A DNA stretch of 64,000 nucleotides from an uncultured Atopobium sp. (GTDB lineage: Bacteria > Actinomycetota > Coriobacteriia > Coriobacteriales > Atopobiaceae). The stretch covers positions 558,001 through 622,000 of the forward strand of contig CAMUON010000001.1 in assembly GCA_947090525.1 (NCBI GenBank), written 5' to 3'. The notes under the pieces were generated by a model, which did not search any database, was not told where the DNA came from, and saw only the letters and a program-made list of their open reading frames with translations. The translations under genes and the position numbers were made by a program. Each line of letters begins with the position of its first letter. The stretch's first letter is position 1. Shown here piece by piece: positions 17,126 to 25,467 of this stretch.

Positions 17126-18706
17126 TTATTTGTCTTCTGCTTCGTGCGCGCATACGAGTTCAAGCGCGTGATTAAGCCTTGCGCAGCAGAGATCTTTGCC
17201 TAAAAGCTCCATCGATTCCGCAAGTGGTGGCGACACAAGACTTCCGCAAATACTCGCACGAATGGTAGCAAAGAATTTGCGCTTGTTAGCACCGAGCTTC
17301 TCGGGGAGCGGCAGCATGCACGCATTGATGGCTTCGAAATTCCAGCTTGATTCTGAGAGCGCCTGCAACTCTTTGAGCACGGCTTCAAGAGCGGTCTGAG
17401 ATCCTTCGAGGTAGAGGCCTTTTTGCAGAGCTTTCTCTTCGAACTCAAGCGTTGTTCCCGCAAAGAGAAAACGCGATTTTTCGCATACGTCGTGCGCAAA
17501 GGTGGTACGCGGACGAAGTATGCTCGCAAGAAGCGTATACCATTGTGGGCGCGCAGCATATACGTGATCGCATTCTTGGGGTGTGGAATCTAGAGCAGCC
17601 GCACCAGCCGCAGCACCTTCAGTATCCGCAGCTACGAACCCCGCCTTCACAAGCTCTGGAATAAGCACGTGTTTAGCAAACGCTTCATCGCTCAATCCTT
17701 GCAGGTGTTGTGCGTTTACCCATTCAAGCTTTTGCGGATCGAAGGTAGCGGGATTTTTAGAAATGTGATCGAGCGAAAATTCACGCGCGAGCGTGTCTCT
17801 GGAAATAATTGTTGTTTTGCCGTCGAGCGCCCAGCCCAAAAGTGCCAAATAATTGACGAAGGCATCAGAATCATAGCCCTGATCACGGTATTCTTCTACA
17901 GATGTTGCGCCGTGACGCTTGGAGAGTTTTTTGCCGTCGGTTCCCAAAATCATGGAAAGATGAGCAAACACAGGAACCTTATGGCCAAGTGCTTCGTAGA
18001 CTATAATTTGACGCGGCGTATTCGATAGATGGTCGTCGCCGCGGATGATGTGCGTAATGCGCATCAGCTCATCGTCCACAACGGTCGCGAAATTGTAGGT
18101 AGGCGTGTGATCCGAGCGGAAAATAATGAAATCATCGAGCTCAGAGGCATTAAATTCAACATCACCGTGAATAATATCATGCACGGTGATAACACCTCGA
18201 TCATCCGGCACTTTAATACGAATCGTGTAGGGAACGCCCGCATCTACGCGTGCTTTCGCTTCTTTGGGATCGATTCCGCGACATGTTCTTTGATAGCCCT
18301 GAAAGCGATCTTTGCGCGCCTCAGCTTCTTTGCGCGCGTGCTCGAGCTCTTCTGGCGTGCAGAAACAATAGTAGGCTTTACCTTCGTCTACAAGCTTTTG
18401 AGCTGCTGCTTCGTAGAGATCAAGACGCTTTGTTTGCCAATAGGGGCCAAAGTCGCCGCCTTTTTCTGGTCCTTCATCCCAGTCGAGACCAAGCCAGCGC
18501 ATTGCCCGCAAAATGATCTGTGTGTTTTCATCAGTTGAACGGGTGGGATCGGTATCATCGATGCGCAAAATAAATGTTCCGTGGTGCGCACGTGCAAATG
18601 CCCAGTTGTAAATAGCAGTTCTTGCGCCGCCGATGTGGAGTTTGCCCGTAGGAGAGGGGGCAAATCTCACGCGTACCGGGCTTTGATCCGAAAGTGTTTC
18701 GCACAT
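17126..18706 (-). CDS. gltX: Glutamyl-tRNA synthetase
   Basis: A class I synthetase of 526 residues that charges tRNA-Glu. In bacteria lacking a glutaminyl-tRNA synthetase it also mischarges tRNA-Gln for amidation by GatCAB. The HIGH-type motif is APSPTGKLHIGGARTAIYNW at about residues 15-35, and the KMSKS-type motif is DGKKLSKRHGA near 255. GluRS-specific RIDDTDPTRS is present. It is somewhat longer than usual because of an Ala-rich insertion (ADTEGAAAGAAALDS, near residue 365) in the anticodon-binding half. AAGAGGT lies upstream of the ATG. Downstream in the same orientation are sdaA and the genes for tRNA-Gln and tRNA-Glu, its potential substrates. Confidence 0.97.
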   Translation of the reverse strand: MCETLSDQSPVRVRFAPSPTGKLHIGGARTAIYNWAFARAHHGTFILRIDDTDPTRSTDENTQIILRAMRWLGLDWDEGPEKGGDFGPYWQTKRLDLYEAAAQKLVDEGKAYYCFCTPEELEHARKEAEARKDRFQGYQRTCRGIDPKEAKARVDAGVPYTIRIKVPDDRGVITVHDIIHGDVEFNASELDDFIIFRSDHTPTYNFATVVDDELMRITHIIRGDDHLSNTPRQIIVYEALGHKVPVFAHLSMILGTDGKKLSKRHGATSVEEYRDQGYDSDAFVNYLALLGWALDGKTTIISRDTLAREFSLDHISKNPATFDPQKLEWVNAQHLQGLSDEAFAKHVLIPELVKAGFVAADTEGAAAGAAALDSTPQECDHVYAARPQWYTLLASILRPRTTFAHDVCEKSRFLFAGTTLEFEEKALQKGLYLEGSQTALEAVLKELQALSESSWNFEAINACMLPLPEKLGANKRKFFATIRASICGSLVSPPLAESMELLGKDLCCARLNHALELVCAHEAEDK

Positions 18707-18878
18707 TATTCATACCTCTTGTTGTTTTGATATGTGATGTTATGACTACGCTAGTGATACAGCTAAGTATAGCGTGAAATTTGGAATAGCTTGGGCTTTG
18801 GCGCCTCTGTACATAGGATGTATAAATTAAGCCAAGCGCCCGCACGCCCTTTATGCAACTAGAGATGTACTTTATACG

Positions 18879-18906
18879 AGAGCCTGAATTTCTCTGCTCT
18901 TTTTTT
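18879..18906 (+). promoter_or_regulatory. Terminator-like hairpin in the metK leader
   Basis: In the leader of metK, AGAGC pairs with GCTCT around a 12-nt loop and is followed directly by seven T residues, ending about 90 bases before the metK start. Upstream, TTGGC near 18807 and GCCAA near 18833 could form a competing longer stem. This arrangement could be an attenuator. The conserved core of an S-box or other SAM riboswitch was not found. The 18707-18996 spacer also holds the divergent promoters for gltX and metK, which I could not place. Confidence 0.4.
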
Positions 18907-18996
18907 CATAAAACGTCTACTATGAAGAGGAAAGAATTCTCAAGCGGAGCTATCTCTTTTTGCGGTATCTCACACTCACACGAGAAAGATGCGACT

Positions 18997-20250
18997 ATGA
19001 ATGCACAAGGCAGAAACTACCTCTTTACCTCAGAAGCTGTGACGGAAGGCCATCCAGACAAGATGTGCGATCAGATATCTGATGCCGTGCTCGACGCTAT
19101 TCTCGCGAAGGAGGCGGCCCTTCAAAAGCGGGACTACATTTCTCCATCGGGCCATGCGGCGCGCGTAGAAAACGTGCGCTGTGCCTGCGAAACTTTTGTC
19201 ACAACGGGCACAATTGTCGTATCGGGCGAAATTCGCACCCAGTCCTACGTGGATATTCAAGAAATCGCGCGCGAGTGCGTGCGCGAGATCGGCTATGATC
19301 GTGCAAAGTATGGATTCGATTGCGATACCTGCGGTGTTCTCAACCTTATTCATGAACAAAGCCCCGATATTGCGCAAGGCGTTGATAGTTCTGCTGAGCA
19401 CAAAACGCATGCGTGTGAGTCCGATTTTGATAAAATCGGTGCGGGCGACCAGGGCATGATGTTTGGCTATGCTTCGGATGAGACAGATGTATGCATGCCC
19501 ATGCCCATCTATCTCGCGCAGGCACTTGCTCAACAGCTTGCGCGTGTGCGCAAAAATGGCACGCTTGCCTACCTTCGTCCCGATGGCAAAACGCAAGTAA
19601 CTGTTCGATATGAGCATGATGTGCCAAAAGAGGTGACTGCTTTGGTTGTGTCTGCTCAGCACGCACCCGAGATGAGCAACATGCTCTCGATCAAGCACGA
19701 CATTATTGAGCATGTTATTGCTCCCGTGATGGAGCAAGCGCAGATTAGCTACCAACATGCAGATATCTATGTCAACCCAACGGGGCGTTTTGTCGTGGGC
19801 GGCCCCATGGGGGATACCGGCCTTACGGGAAGAAAAATCGTGGTAGACACCTATGGCGGTATGGGTCGACATGGTGGCGGCGCTTTTTCGGGCAAAGATT
19901 GTACAAAAGTTGATCGTTCAGGTGCATACGCTGCGCGCTGGGTTGCAAAAAATATCGTAGCTGCAGGCCTTGCAAAGCGCTGCGAAGTGCAGCTCGCGTA
20001 TGCAATTGGCGTAAGTCATCCGCTTTCTATTATGGTCGATACCTTTGGTACCTCCGATATTCCAAGTGAGCGTTTGAGCGCTGTTGTGCATGACGTCTTT
20101 GATCTGCGCCCGGCGGCTATTATCCAAGAGCTTGGGCTCTGGCGCCCGATTTTTAAGAAGACGGCGTGCTACGGACATTTCGGTCGTAAGGATCCCGATT
20201 TTAGCTGGGAGTGTACCAATCGCACAGAGGAGCTTCTCAAGAGTCTGTAG
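18997..20250 (+). CDS. metK: S-adenosylmethionine synthetase
   Basis: Makes S-adenosylmethionine from methionine and ATP in the cytosol, as a homotetramer. The start at 18997 ([20 protein letters not shown]) gives 417 residues and matches the family start; the open frame runs further back but the extra 48 residues look non-coding. Motifs seen are [19 protein letters not shown], the active-site [24 protein letters not shown] and the phosphate-binding [19 protein letters not shown]. It is about 30 residues longer than the typical enzyme because of extra loops, for example near residue 40. The ribosome site is modest (GAGAAAG). The leader contains a terminator-like hairpin. Confidence 0.96.
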   Translation: MNAQGRNYLFTSEAVTEGHPDKMCDQISDAVLDAILAKEAALQKRDYISPSGHAARVENVRCACETFVTTGTIVVSGEIRTQSYVDIQEIARECVREIGYDRAKYGFDCDTCGVLNLIHEQSPDIAQGVDSSAEHKTHACESDFDKIGAGDQGMMFGYASDETDVCMPMPIYLAQALAQQLARVRKNGTLAYLRPDGKTQVTVRYEHDVPKEVTALVVSAQHAPEMSNMLSIKHDIIEHVIAPVMEQAQISYQHADIYVNPTGRFVVGGPMGDTGLTGRKIVVDTYGGMGRHGGGAFSGKDCTKVDRSGAYAARWVAKNIVAAGLAKRCEVQLAYAIGVSHPLSIMVDTFGTSDIPSERLSAVVHDVFDLRPAAIIQELGLWRPIFKKTACYGHFGRKDPDFSWECTNRTEELLKSL

Positions 20251-20281
20251 TAATCCACCTGATATATTTTGCCGTCAGTGG

Positions 20282-20411
20282 CAGTTGTTGCAAAATTTAC
20301 AACAACTGAATGTTCTGGAAGCCTTTTTTGCTGGTTTGCTCCCTTCGAGTGAAGCCTTTTTACATCATAACTGAAATCGGCGTAATCAGTAGTATCACCG
20401 ATTACGCCGAT
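20282..20411. terminator. Two hairpins between convergent metK and dps
   Basis: CAGTTGTT at 20282 pairs with AACAACTG ending near 20308. A second, perfect 12-bp inverted repeat (ATCGGCGTAATC at 20376-20387 with GATTACGCCGAT at 20400-20411) has a 12-nt loop. Neither runs into a T-run, but their place between two convergent genes suggests transcript ends or a protein-binding palindrome. Confidence 0.45.
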
Positions 20412-20508
20412 AATTATTGGGAGCTATATCTCCTGGCTAGCGTTGACGTATGCAAAACGTGCCGTTTCTCGCCAAAGGATGGCTAAGAACTAGCCAAGAC
20501 ATTCACGT

Positions 20509-20961
20509 TTAGCCAAGGTAAGACGAGATCATCCAAAGCTGCTTTTGGTATTCAGCAATATAGCCGTTGAACTGGTCTTGAGTTGCTCCATCGTGAGCCT
20601 CTTCTGCGAGCTCAACAATTTCTTGAGCTTGCTCGATCCACCATTTGATGGAAGAAACGAGCTCGTGAGCAACATCTTCGTCCTTGATCGCTTCGTTTGG
20701 ACGCTCGGGGATAGTCGCGAGCTCAAGGGCGCCTTTCATGTTGGCATTTGGTTTGCCACCGAGGCTCATAATGCGCTCAGCAACGCCGTCGACCATCTCT
20801 TCGGATTCAAGATACATGTCCTCAAGCTTTTTGTGGAGGACGTAGAAGCTTTTACCCTTGATGTACCAGTGCATGCTCAGGGTCTTAAAGTAATTGACCT
20901 GCTGATTTGCGAGATATACATTCATTTTTTCAAGTAGTTTTTCTTGAGCTGATTGTGCCAT
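20509..20961 (-). CDS. dps: Dps-family ferritin-like protein
   Basis: A 150-residue four-helix protein of the Dps family, which oxidises Fe(II) with hydrogen peroxide, stores iron in a dodecameric shell and often protects DNA. The intersubunit ferroxidase ligands line up with the family: His31 (MHWYIKG), His43 (VLHKKLE), Asp58 and Glu62 (MVDGVAERI), with the same spacing as in the Escherichia coli protein. The N-terminus lacks a long lysine-rich tail, so direct DNA binding is uncertain. GGAGAAACC upstream gives a good ribosome site. It is monocistronic and convergent with metK. Confidence 0.93.
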   Translation of the reverse strand: MAQSAQEKLLEKMNVYLANQQVNYFKTLSMHWYIKGKSFYVLHKKLEDMYLESEEMVDGVAERIMSLGGKPNANMKGALELATIPERPNEAIKDEDVAHELVSSIKWWIEQAQEIVELAEEAHDGATQDQFNGYIAEYQKQLWMISSYLG

Positions 20962-20978
20962 GGTTTCTCCTTTTCATA

Positions 20979-21003
20979 AGTATTACCATACTTCAGTATT
21001 ACC
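20979..21003 (-). promoter_or_regulatory. Direct-repeat operator candidate upstream of dps
   Basis: The 9-mer AGTATTACC (plus-strand reading) occurs twice at 20979-20987 and 20995-21003, a 16-base period, just upstream of the dps ribosome site. Each copy overlaps short AGTAT/ATACT symmetry. The position and spacing suit a peroxide- or iron-responsive repressor, but it does not match a full PerR or Fur consensus and the regulator is unknown. Confidence 0.35.
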
Positions 21004-21133
21004 CCAAAAACCAAATTATTTTCAGCGTGCGCGTTTGCGTCCATTTGCACATGAAACGTCCATCCTTTGGCGCTCCTCTTCTGTGCTATGGTGGTGATAC
21101 TCAAGCGCTTTTTTTCGGAAAAAGGGGGATAGA

Positions 21134-23518
21134 ATGAGCGAACACGCGCGCTATGCAGAAGTTATTCTAGATATTTCCACTCGCTCACTCACATGCCCTT
21201 TTAGCTATGAAGTGCCGCCCGCGCTTGTTGAAAAAGCCGTGGTTGGAGCCACCGTTTTGGTTACATTTGGTGGAAGAAAAGCAATCGGATATATCGTAAA
21301 TACGACACATCAACTAGCGTTTGAGCCGAAATCTTCGCACTCGATTAAGGCTATTGAGAGTGTGCTTGCACCGGCAGCGTTTGATAGAACAGAAGCGCTC
21401 CTTGGACTATGGATGGCAGACGAATATGCTGCAAGTCCTGCGTCTGTGCTACGACTTTTTTTGGCTCCAGGACAAAAAGTCAAAGTGATGCGCGTGAGCT
21501 CCAAAGATCCATGGGAGCTCGTGTGCGAAAAAACAGGTGCCGTTGACGAACGCATGCTTGAGCAGGGAGAACAGTTCTCTAGCTATGTACCTAAGCCTCA
21601 TTACCGCGCGCAAATTCGTCTGATGCAAGCACTTGCCGAAGGCCCTCAGCGCTTGAGTGAACTGCGCATTTTGTTGCCCTCTGCGCTAGGCTGCGCTCGC
21701 GCGCTCGAGAAAAAAGGAGTCGTGCGCATCACCAAGCGAAGACTCATTCATCAAGAGAAAGAAACGACGCTCTCTTCTGCGTCTGCGCATCGCCCAGAGA
21801 CGCTCACAGACGGGCAAAAGCGTGCCCTTGACTGTATCCAAAAAGCGCTCGCGTCTGCTTCTGCGCACGCTATATTACTTGATGGGGTTACGGGATCGGG
21901 CAAAACTGAAGTCTATCTTGAAGCTATAGAAACAGTAATTAAGCAGGGAAAACAAGCCCTTGTGCTCGTGCCTGAAATTTCCCTTACGGCCCAGACCTTG
22001 GGTCGTTTTAGAAGTCGTTTTCCCGGTGATGTATGTGTTTTGCATTCTAAACTTTCGATACGAGAGCGCTTTGATCAATGGGATCTTATGCGCAATGGCA
22101 CATGTCATGTGCTGATCGGGGCGAGAAGTGCCTGCTTTGCGCCCTTGTATCATCTCGGCATTATTGTCGTAGACGAGGAACACGATTCGAGCTACAAGCA
22201 GGAATTGCAGCCGCGCTATGATACGCATACGGTCGTGTGCAAGCTCGCGCAGCTCAGGCACTGTCCTGTTGTGTTTGGATCGGCGACGCCGTCTTTGGAG
22301 ATGCTTGCGCGCGCAGGTGCTTTTGCAGGCGATGCATCGTTGACGGATGATTCTCTTGAACTACCCACGATCAAAGCAGCTTCTCAGCTTCCTTGGCATT
22401 ATGTTGAAATGCCCGAACGTACGGGAAAAGCCCAACTCCCGCGCATACATCTTGTGGATATGGCGCAGGAATTTAATGCACATAATCGTTCTATGTTTTC
22501 CTATCAGCTCAAAGAAGCGCTTTTTGATGTGGTAAAGCACAAGCAAAAAGCCCTACTTTTGCTCAATCGTCGCGGTTTTGCCAACTTTTTACTGTGTCGC
22601 GCGTGCGGTTTCGTGCCGGAGTGCCCGCATTGCTCTCTTACCTTAAGCTATCACGAGTCCATGCATCTTCTGATCTGTCACGGTTGCGAACGCTCATGGT
22701 CGGTGTGCGCATACCCCAATCCACTTACCAGGTGCCCCGCCTGCGCAAGTCCATTTATGGCTGGTGTTGGCGTGGGTACCGAACGTGTAGAGCTTGAGCT
22801 TGAGCGCATGTTTGGCGATGCGTGCACGATCGTGAGGATGGATGCGGATACGACAAGCAAGCGCTCTGCACACCAAGAGCTGCTTGAACGCTTTGATTCC
22901 CATAGTCCTTCCATACTTGTGGGTACGCAGATGATTGCAAAAGGTCTTGACTTTCCCGAGCTTGTGCTCGTGGGTGTATTGAATGCCGATACGTCGCTTA
23001 AAATGTGTAATTTCCGCGCGCAAGAGACAACCTATCAGCTGCTCGAACAGGTAAGTGGCCGTGCGGGAAGAGGATCCGTGCCAGGGGATGTGTATATCCA
23101 AAGCTACGAGCCTACACACCCTGTTTTCCAGGCATTACAGCAGCATAAGCGCTGCGATCTTATGAAGAGCCTCCTTGCGCAGAGGTGTTCTGGCTATTAT
23201 CCGCCGTATGCAAGATTGTGTAATATTTTGATGTGGAGTACAAGCTATGATGACGTACTTACGTACTCCAGAACGCTTGCCTTAGCGATACTTCAAGCCA
23301 TCCAAGACGGTGGGGAAGATATGCGCGAGCGCTGGCACATGCTTGGACCCAGTGATTGCCTCAAGCGCAAATTAAACGATAGATTTCGCCGTCATATTCT
23401 TATCAAAGCGCCTGTTGATGCCGAAATTGGTCCTTTTCTTAAACGTGTATTTTTGCAGATAAAAGCTCCTGTAGGAGTTGCGGTCGCACCTGATATCGAT
23501 CCTCTTGATATTATGTAA
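21134..23518 (+). CDS. priA: Primosomal helicase PriA
   Basis: A superfamily 2 3'-to-5' helicase that recognises stalled forks and reloads the replisome, 794 residues. The N-terminal DNA-binding domain ends near residue 200. The helicase core has Walker A DGVTGSGKTEVY near 250, DEAH-type box VVDEEHDSSYKQE, and motif III FGSATPSLE. The zinc-binding insertion uses paired cysteines (CRACGFVPECPHC, then CHGCERSWSVC and CPACASP). The C-terminal part carries GTQMIAKGLDFPELVLVG and QVSGRAGRG. AAAGGGGGAT precedes the ATG. It heads the priA-def-fmt-rsmB cluster. Confidence 0.97.
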   Translation: MSEHARYAEVILDISTRSLTCPFSYEVPPALVEKAVVGATVLVTFGGRKAIGYIVNTTHQLAFEPKSSHSIKAIESVLAPAAFDRTEALLGLWMADEYAASPASVLRLFLAPGQKVKVMRVSSKDPWELVCEKTGAVDERMLEQGEQFSSYVPKPHYRAQIRLMQALAEGPQRLSELRILLPSALGCARALEKKGVVRITKRRLIHQEKETTLSSASAHRPETLTDGQKRALDCIQKALASASAHAILLDGVTGSGKTEVYLEAIETVIKQGKQALVLVPEISLTAQTLGRFRSRFPGDVCVLHSKLSIRERFDQWDLMRNGTCHVLIGARSACFAPLYHLGIIVVDEEHDSSYKQELQPRYDTHTVVCKLAQLRHCPVVFGSATPSLEMLARAGAFAGDASLTDDSLELPTIKAASQLPWHYVEMPERTGKAQLPRIHLVDMAQEFNAHNRSMFSYQLKEALFDVVKHKQKALLLLNRRGFANFLLCRACGFVPECPHCSLTLSYHESMHLLICHGCERSWSVCAYPNPLTRCPACASPFMAGVGVGTERVELELERMFGDACTIVRMDADTTSKRSAHQELLERFDSHSPSILVGTQMIAKGLDFPELVLVGVLNADTSLKMCNFRAQETTYQLLEQVSGRAGRGSVPGDVYIQSYEPTHPVFQALQQHKRCDLMKSLLAQRCSGYYPPYARLCNILMWSTSYDDVLTYSRTLALAILQAIQDGGEDMRERWHMLGPSDCLKRKLNDRFRRHILIKAPVDAEIGPFLKRVFLQIKAPVGVAVAPDIDPLDIM

Positions 23519-23523
23519 GTGGC

Positions 23524-23619
23524 AATGCGTGTTTAGCTGCGGGAAATGCGCGTTCAAGTTATGCGAAGATGCGCGTTTAAGCTACGTAGAAATGCGTGTT
23601 TAGCTGCGGGAAATGCGCG
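23524..23619. repeat. 29-bp direct repeat after priA
   Basis: An identical 29-base sequence occurs at 23524-23552 and 23591-23619 (67-base period), beginning 6 bases after the priA stop codon. Between the two copies a degenerate third version is visible (ATGCGCGTTTAAGCTACGTAG). No coding potential or terminator is apparent. Confidence 0.85.
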
Positions 23620-23752
23620 CCAAGGAGAGGCAAGCACGAAGCATATGGAACAAGCGATGATCTCTTGGCTACATTTCTTGTCCCAGGCTTGTTGTATCAT
23701 GATAGGTATCATTTGCGCAGCTCATAGCCTTATATAGCCCAAAGGAGTTTTC

Positions 23753-24304
23753 ATGGATAAACATATTGCGTATAAAGAAATGGTGTGCGCGCCATCTCCC
23801 ATACTCACCACAGTTTGTGATCCCGTGCCACAGATCACGCAAGATATCAAGGATCTTGCGCATCACATGCTCGACGTGATGTATGCTACCGATGGTTGTG
23901 GACTTGCTGCGCCGCAGATAGGAGAGACTATCCGTCTGGTTGTCATCGATTGCGAGTGGGGTGATGGTGCAAAAAAGCGCCCCTATGTGCTCGTCAATCC
24001 CAAAATCATAACGGCCGATGAAGAGCCTCGCTCCATGAACGAAGGCTGCCTATCCTATCCAGGTATTATGGTATGCGTTACGCGTCCTTCGCACGTGATT
24101 TGTGAGGCATATAATCTTGAGGGCGAGCTTATGCGCTACGAAGCACGTGGCAATCTCTTGGCTGCTTGTTTGCAGCATGAATGTGATCATATCGACGGGA
24201 CGACTATTCCTGATCATTTGCCCCTACGCGAAAAAACTCAAAAACTTATCGAGTACAAACATGCCCTCGAGGCGGGCGCTCGTCCAGGTGAAGTAGAGAT
24301 TTAA
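23753..24304 (+). CDS. def: Peptide deformylase
   Basis: A metalloenzyme removing the formyl group from the initiator methionine, 183 residues. All three motifs are present: GCGLAAPQIG at residues 48-57, EGCLS at 97-101 with metal ligand Cys99, and HECDH at 142-146 with His142, catalytic Glu143 and His146. The second residue of motif 1 is Cys where many enzymes have a small or aliphatic residue. AAAGGAG lies 6 bases before the ATG. Its partner fmt follows after 93 bases. Confidence 0.97.
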   Translation: MDKHIAYKEMVCAPSPILTTVCDPVPQITQDIKDLAHHMLDVMYATDGCGLAAPQIGETIRLVVIDCEWGDGAKKRPYVLVNPKIITADEEPRSMNEGCLSYPGIMVCVTRPSHVICEAYNLEGELMRYEARGNLLAACLQHECDHIDGTTIPDHLPLREKTQKLIEYKHALEAGARPGEVEI

Positions 24305-24397
24305 GCTTCTTTTCGGGGATTGAGTTTTGGCCGCGTGCGGGCGCGAGTGTGCGCGCGCGTGACTAGCATCACTACAAGCAGATAGGAAAGCGATTAT

Positions 24398-25363
24398 ATG
24401 CGCATTGTATATATGGGAACACCAGAATTTAGTGTGCCGGCTCTCGAAGAGCTTGCCACTCATCACGAGCTTGCGCTTGCGATTACACGCCCTGATAGTG
24501 TGCGTGCGCGCGGCCGTGCGCTTTTGCCTACACCGGTCAAAGCAAGGGCGCGTGCGCTTGGTATACCTGTTCTCGAGACCACACGACTTGACGAAGGGGT
24601 AGTTTCGCGAATTCAAGAGCTTGCTCCCGATTGTATTGTTGTTGCAGCGTATGGTGCAATTATTCCCGATAGCGTCCTTTCGATTCCACGCTTTGGAGTG
24701 ATCAATATTCATGCGTCGCTTTTGCCTGCATATCGCGGCGCAGCCCCAGTTCAACGGGCAATTTTGGAAGGGGAGACCCGTGTTGGCGTCTCGATTATGG
24801 AAGTAGTGCACGCGCTCGATGCCGGAAGATATTGTTTGCAAGAATCTATTCCTGTCGGCGAGAAAGATACGGAAGAGCTGCTTTGCGAGCTGTCTCATGT
24901 AGGAGCGCGTGCCCTTCTTCGGGCGCTTGTAGAAATTGAAAACGGAACTGTTGTGTGGCAGGTTCAAGACGAAACGCGCGTAAGTTATGCACACAAGATT
25001 GAGAAAAAGGATACCTTGCTTTGCCTTGATCAACCGGCGTTATCGCTTCAGCGTCGTGTGCAAGCATCTAGCGCAGAAGCCCCTGCCCGCGTTTTTATCG
25101 CTGGTAGGAAGGTTCGTGTCTTGCGCGCGCGTGCAATTACACTTGATAGTGCAAAGGCGCTATGCGGAAACGCGGGCGCGGGCGCTTCTGACGAGGTACT
25201 CTCTCCAGGTGCGTGCATCTTTGATAAACATCATCTATGTTTGGTGTGTACCGAGGGTTGTCTGCAGATTCTTGAGCTTAAGCCTGAGGGCAAAAAGGCT
25301 ATGTCTGTGGAAGCATGGCTTTCGGGCGTGCGCGATATGCTTTCATGGGAAGGACTTTCCTAA
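24398..25363 (+). CDS. fmt: Methionyl-tRNA formyltransferase
   Basis: Formylates Met-tRNAi using 10-formyl-tetrahydrofolate, allowing translation initiation, 321 residues. Family marks are the N-terminal RIVYMGTPEFSVPALEEL, RPDSVRARGR, the catalytic NIHASLLPAYRGAAPVQRAI near residue 108, and GVSIMEVVHALDAG. The C-terminal OB-like domain binds tRNA; it has a short glycine/alanine-rich stretch near residue 262. AGGAAAG supports the start. It forms a functional pair with def. Confidence 0.97.
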   Translation: MRIVYMGTPEFSVPALEELATHHELALAITRPDSVRARGRALLPTPVKARARALGIPVLETTRLDEGVVSRIQELAPDCIVVAAYGAIIPDSVLSIPRFGVINIHASLLPAYRGAAPVQRAILEGETRVGVSIMEVVHALDAGRYCLQESIPVGEKDTEELLCELSHVGARALLRALVEIENGTVVWQVQDETRVSYAHKIEKKDTLLCLDQPALSLQRRVQASSAEAPARVFIAGRKVRVLRARAITLDSAKALCGNAGAGASDEVLSPGACIFDKHHLCLVCTEGCLQILELKPEGKKAMSVEAWLSGVRDMLSWEGLS

Positions 25364-25467
25364 GTTGTAGGATTTCTGGTGTTTTGCGCGCTTCGGCTTT
25401 TTTGCGCGCACGCGCACGTGTTTCAGATCTAGCTTTTCAGTAGTTATTGAGTGAGGAACGAGGATAC

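Noticed and set aside
18707..18996. Known SAM riboswitch before metK
   Set aside because: The conserved S-box or SAM-IV core sequences were not found; only a terminator-like hairpin is supported.
19030..19872. 280-codon minus-strand frame inside metK
   Set aside because: metK motifs on the plus strand are complete; the opposite frame has no domain and arises from codon bias.
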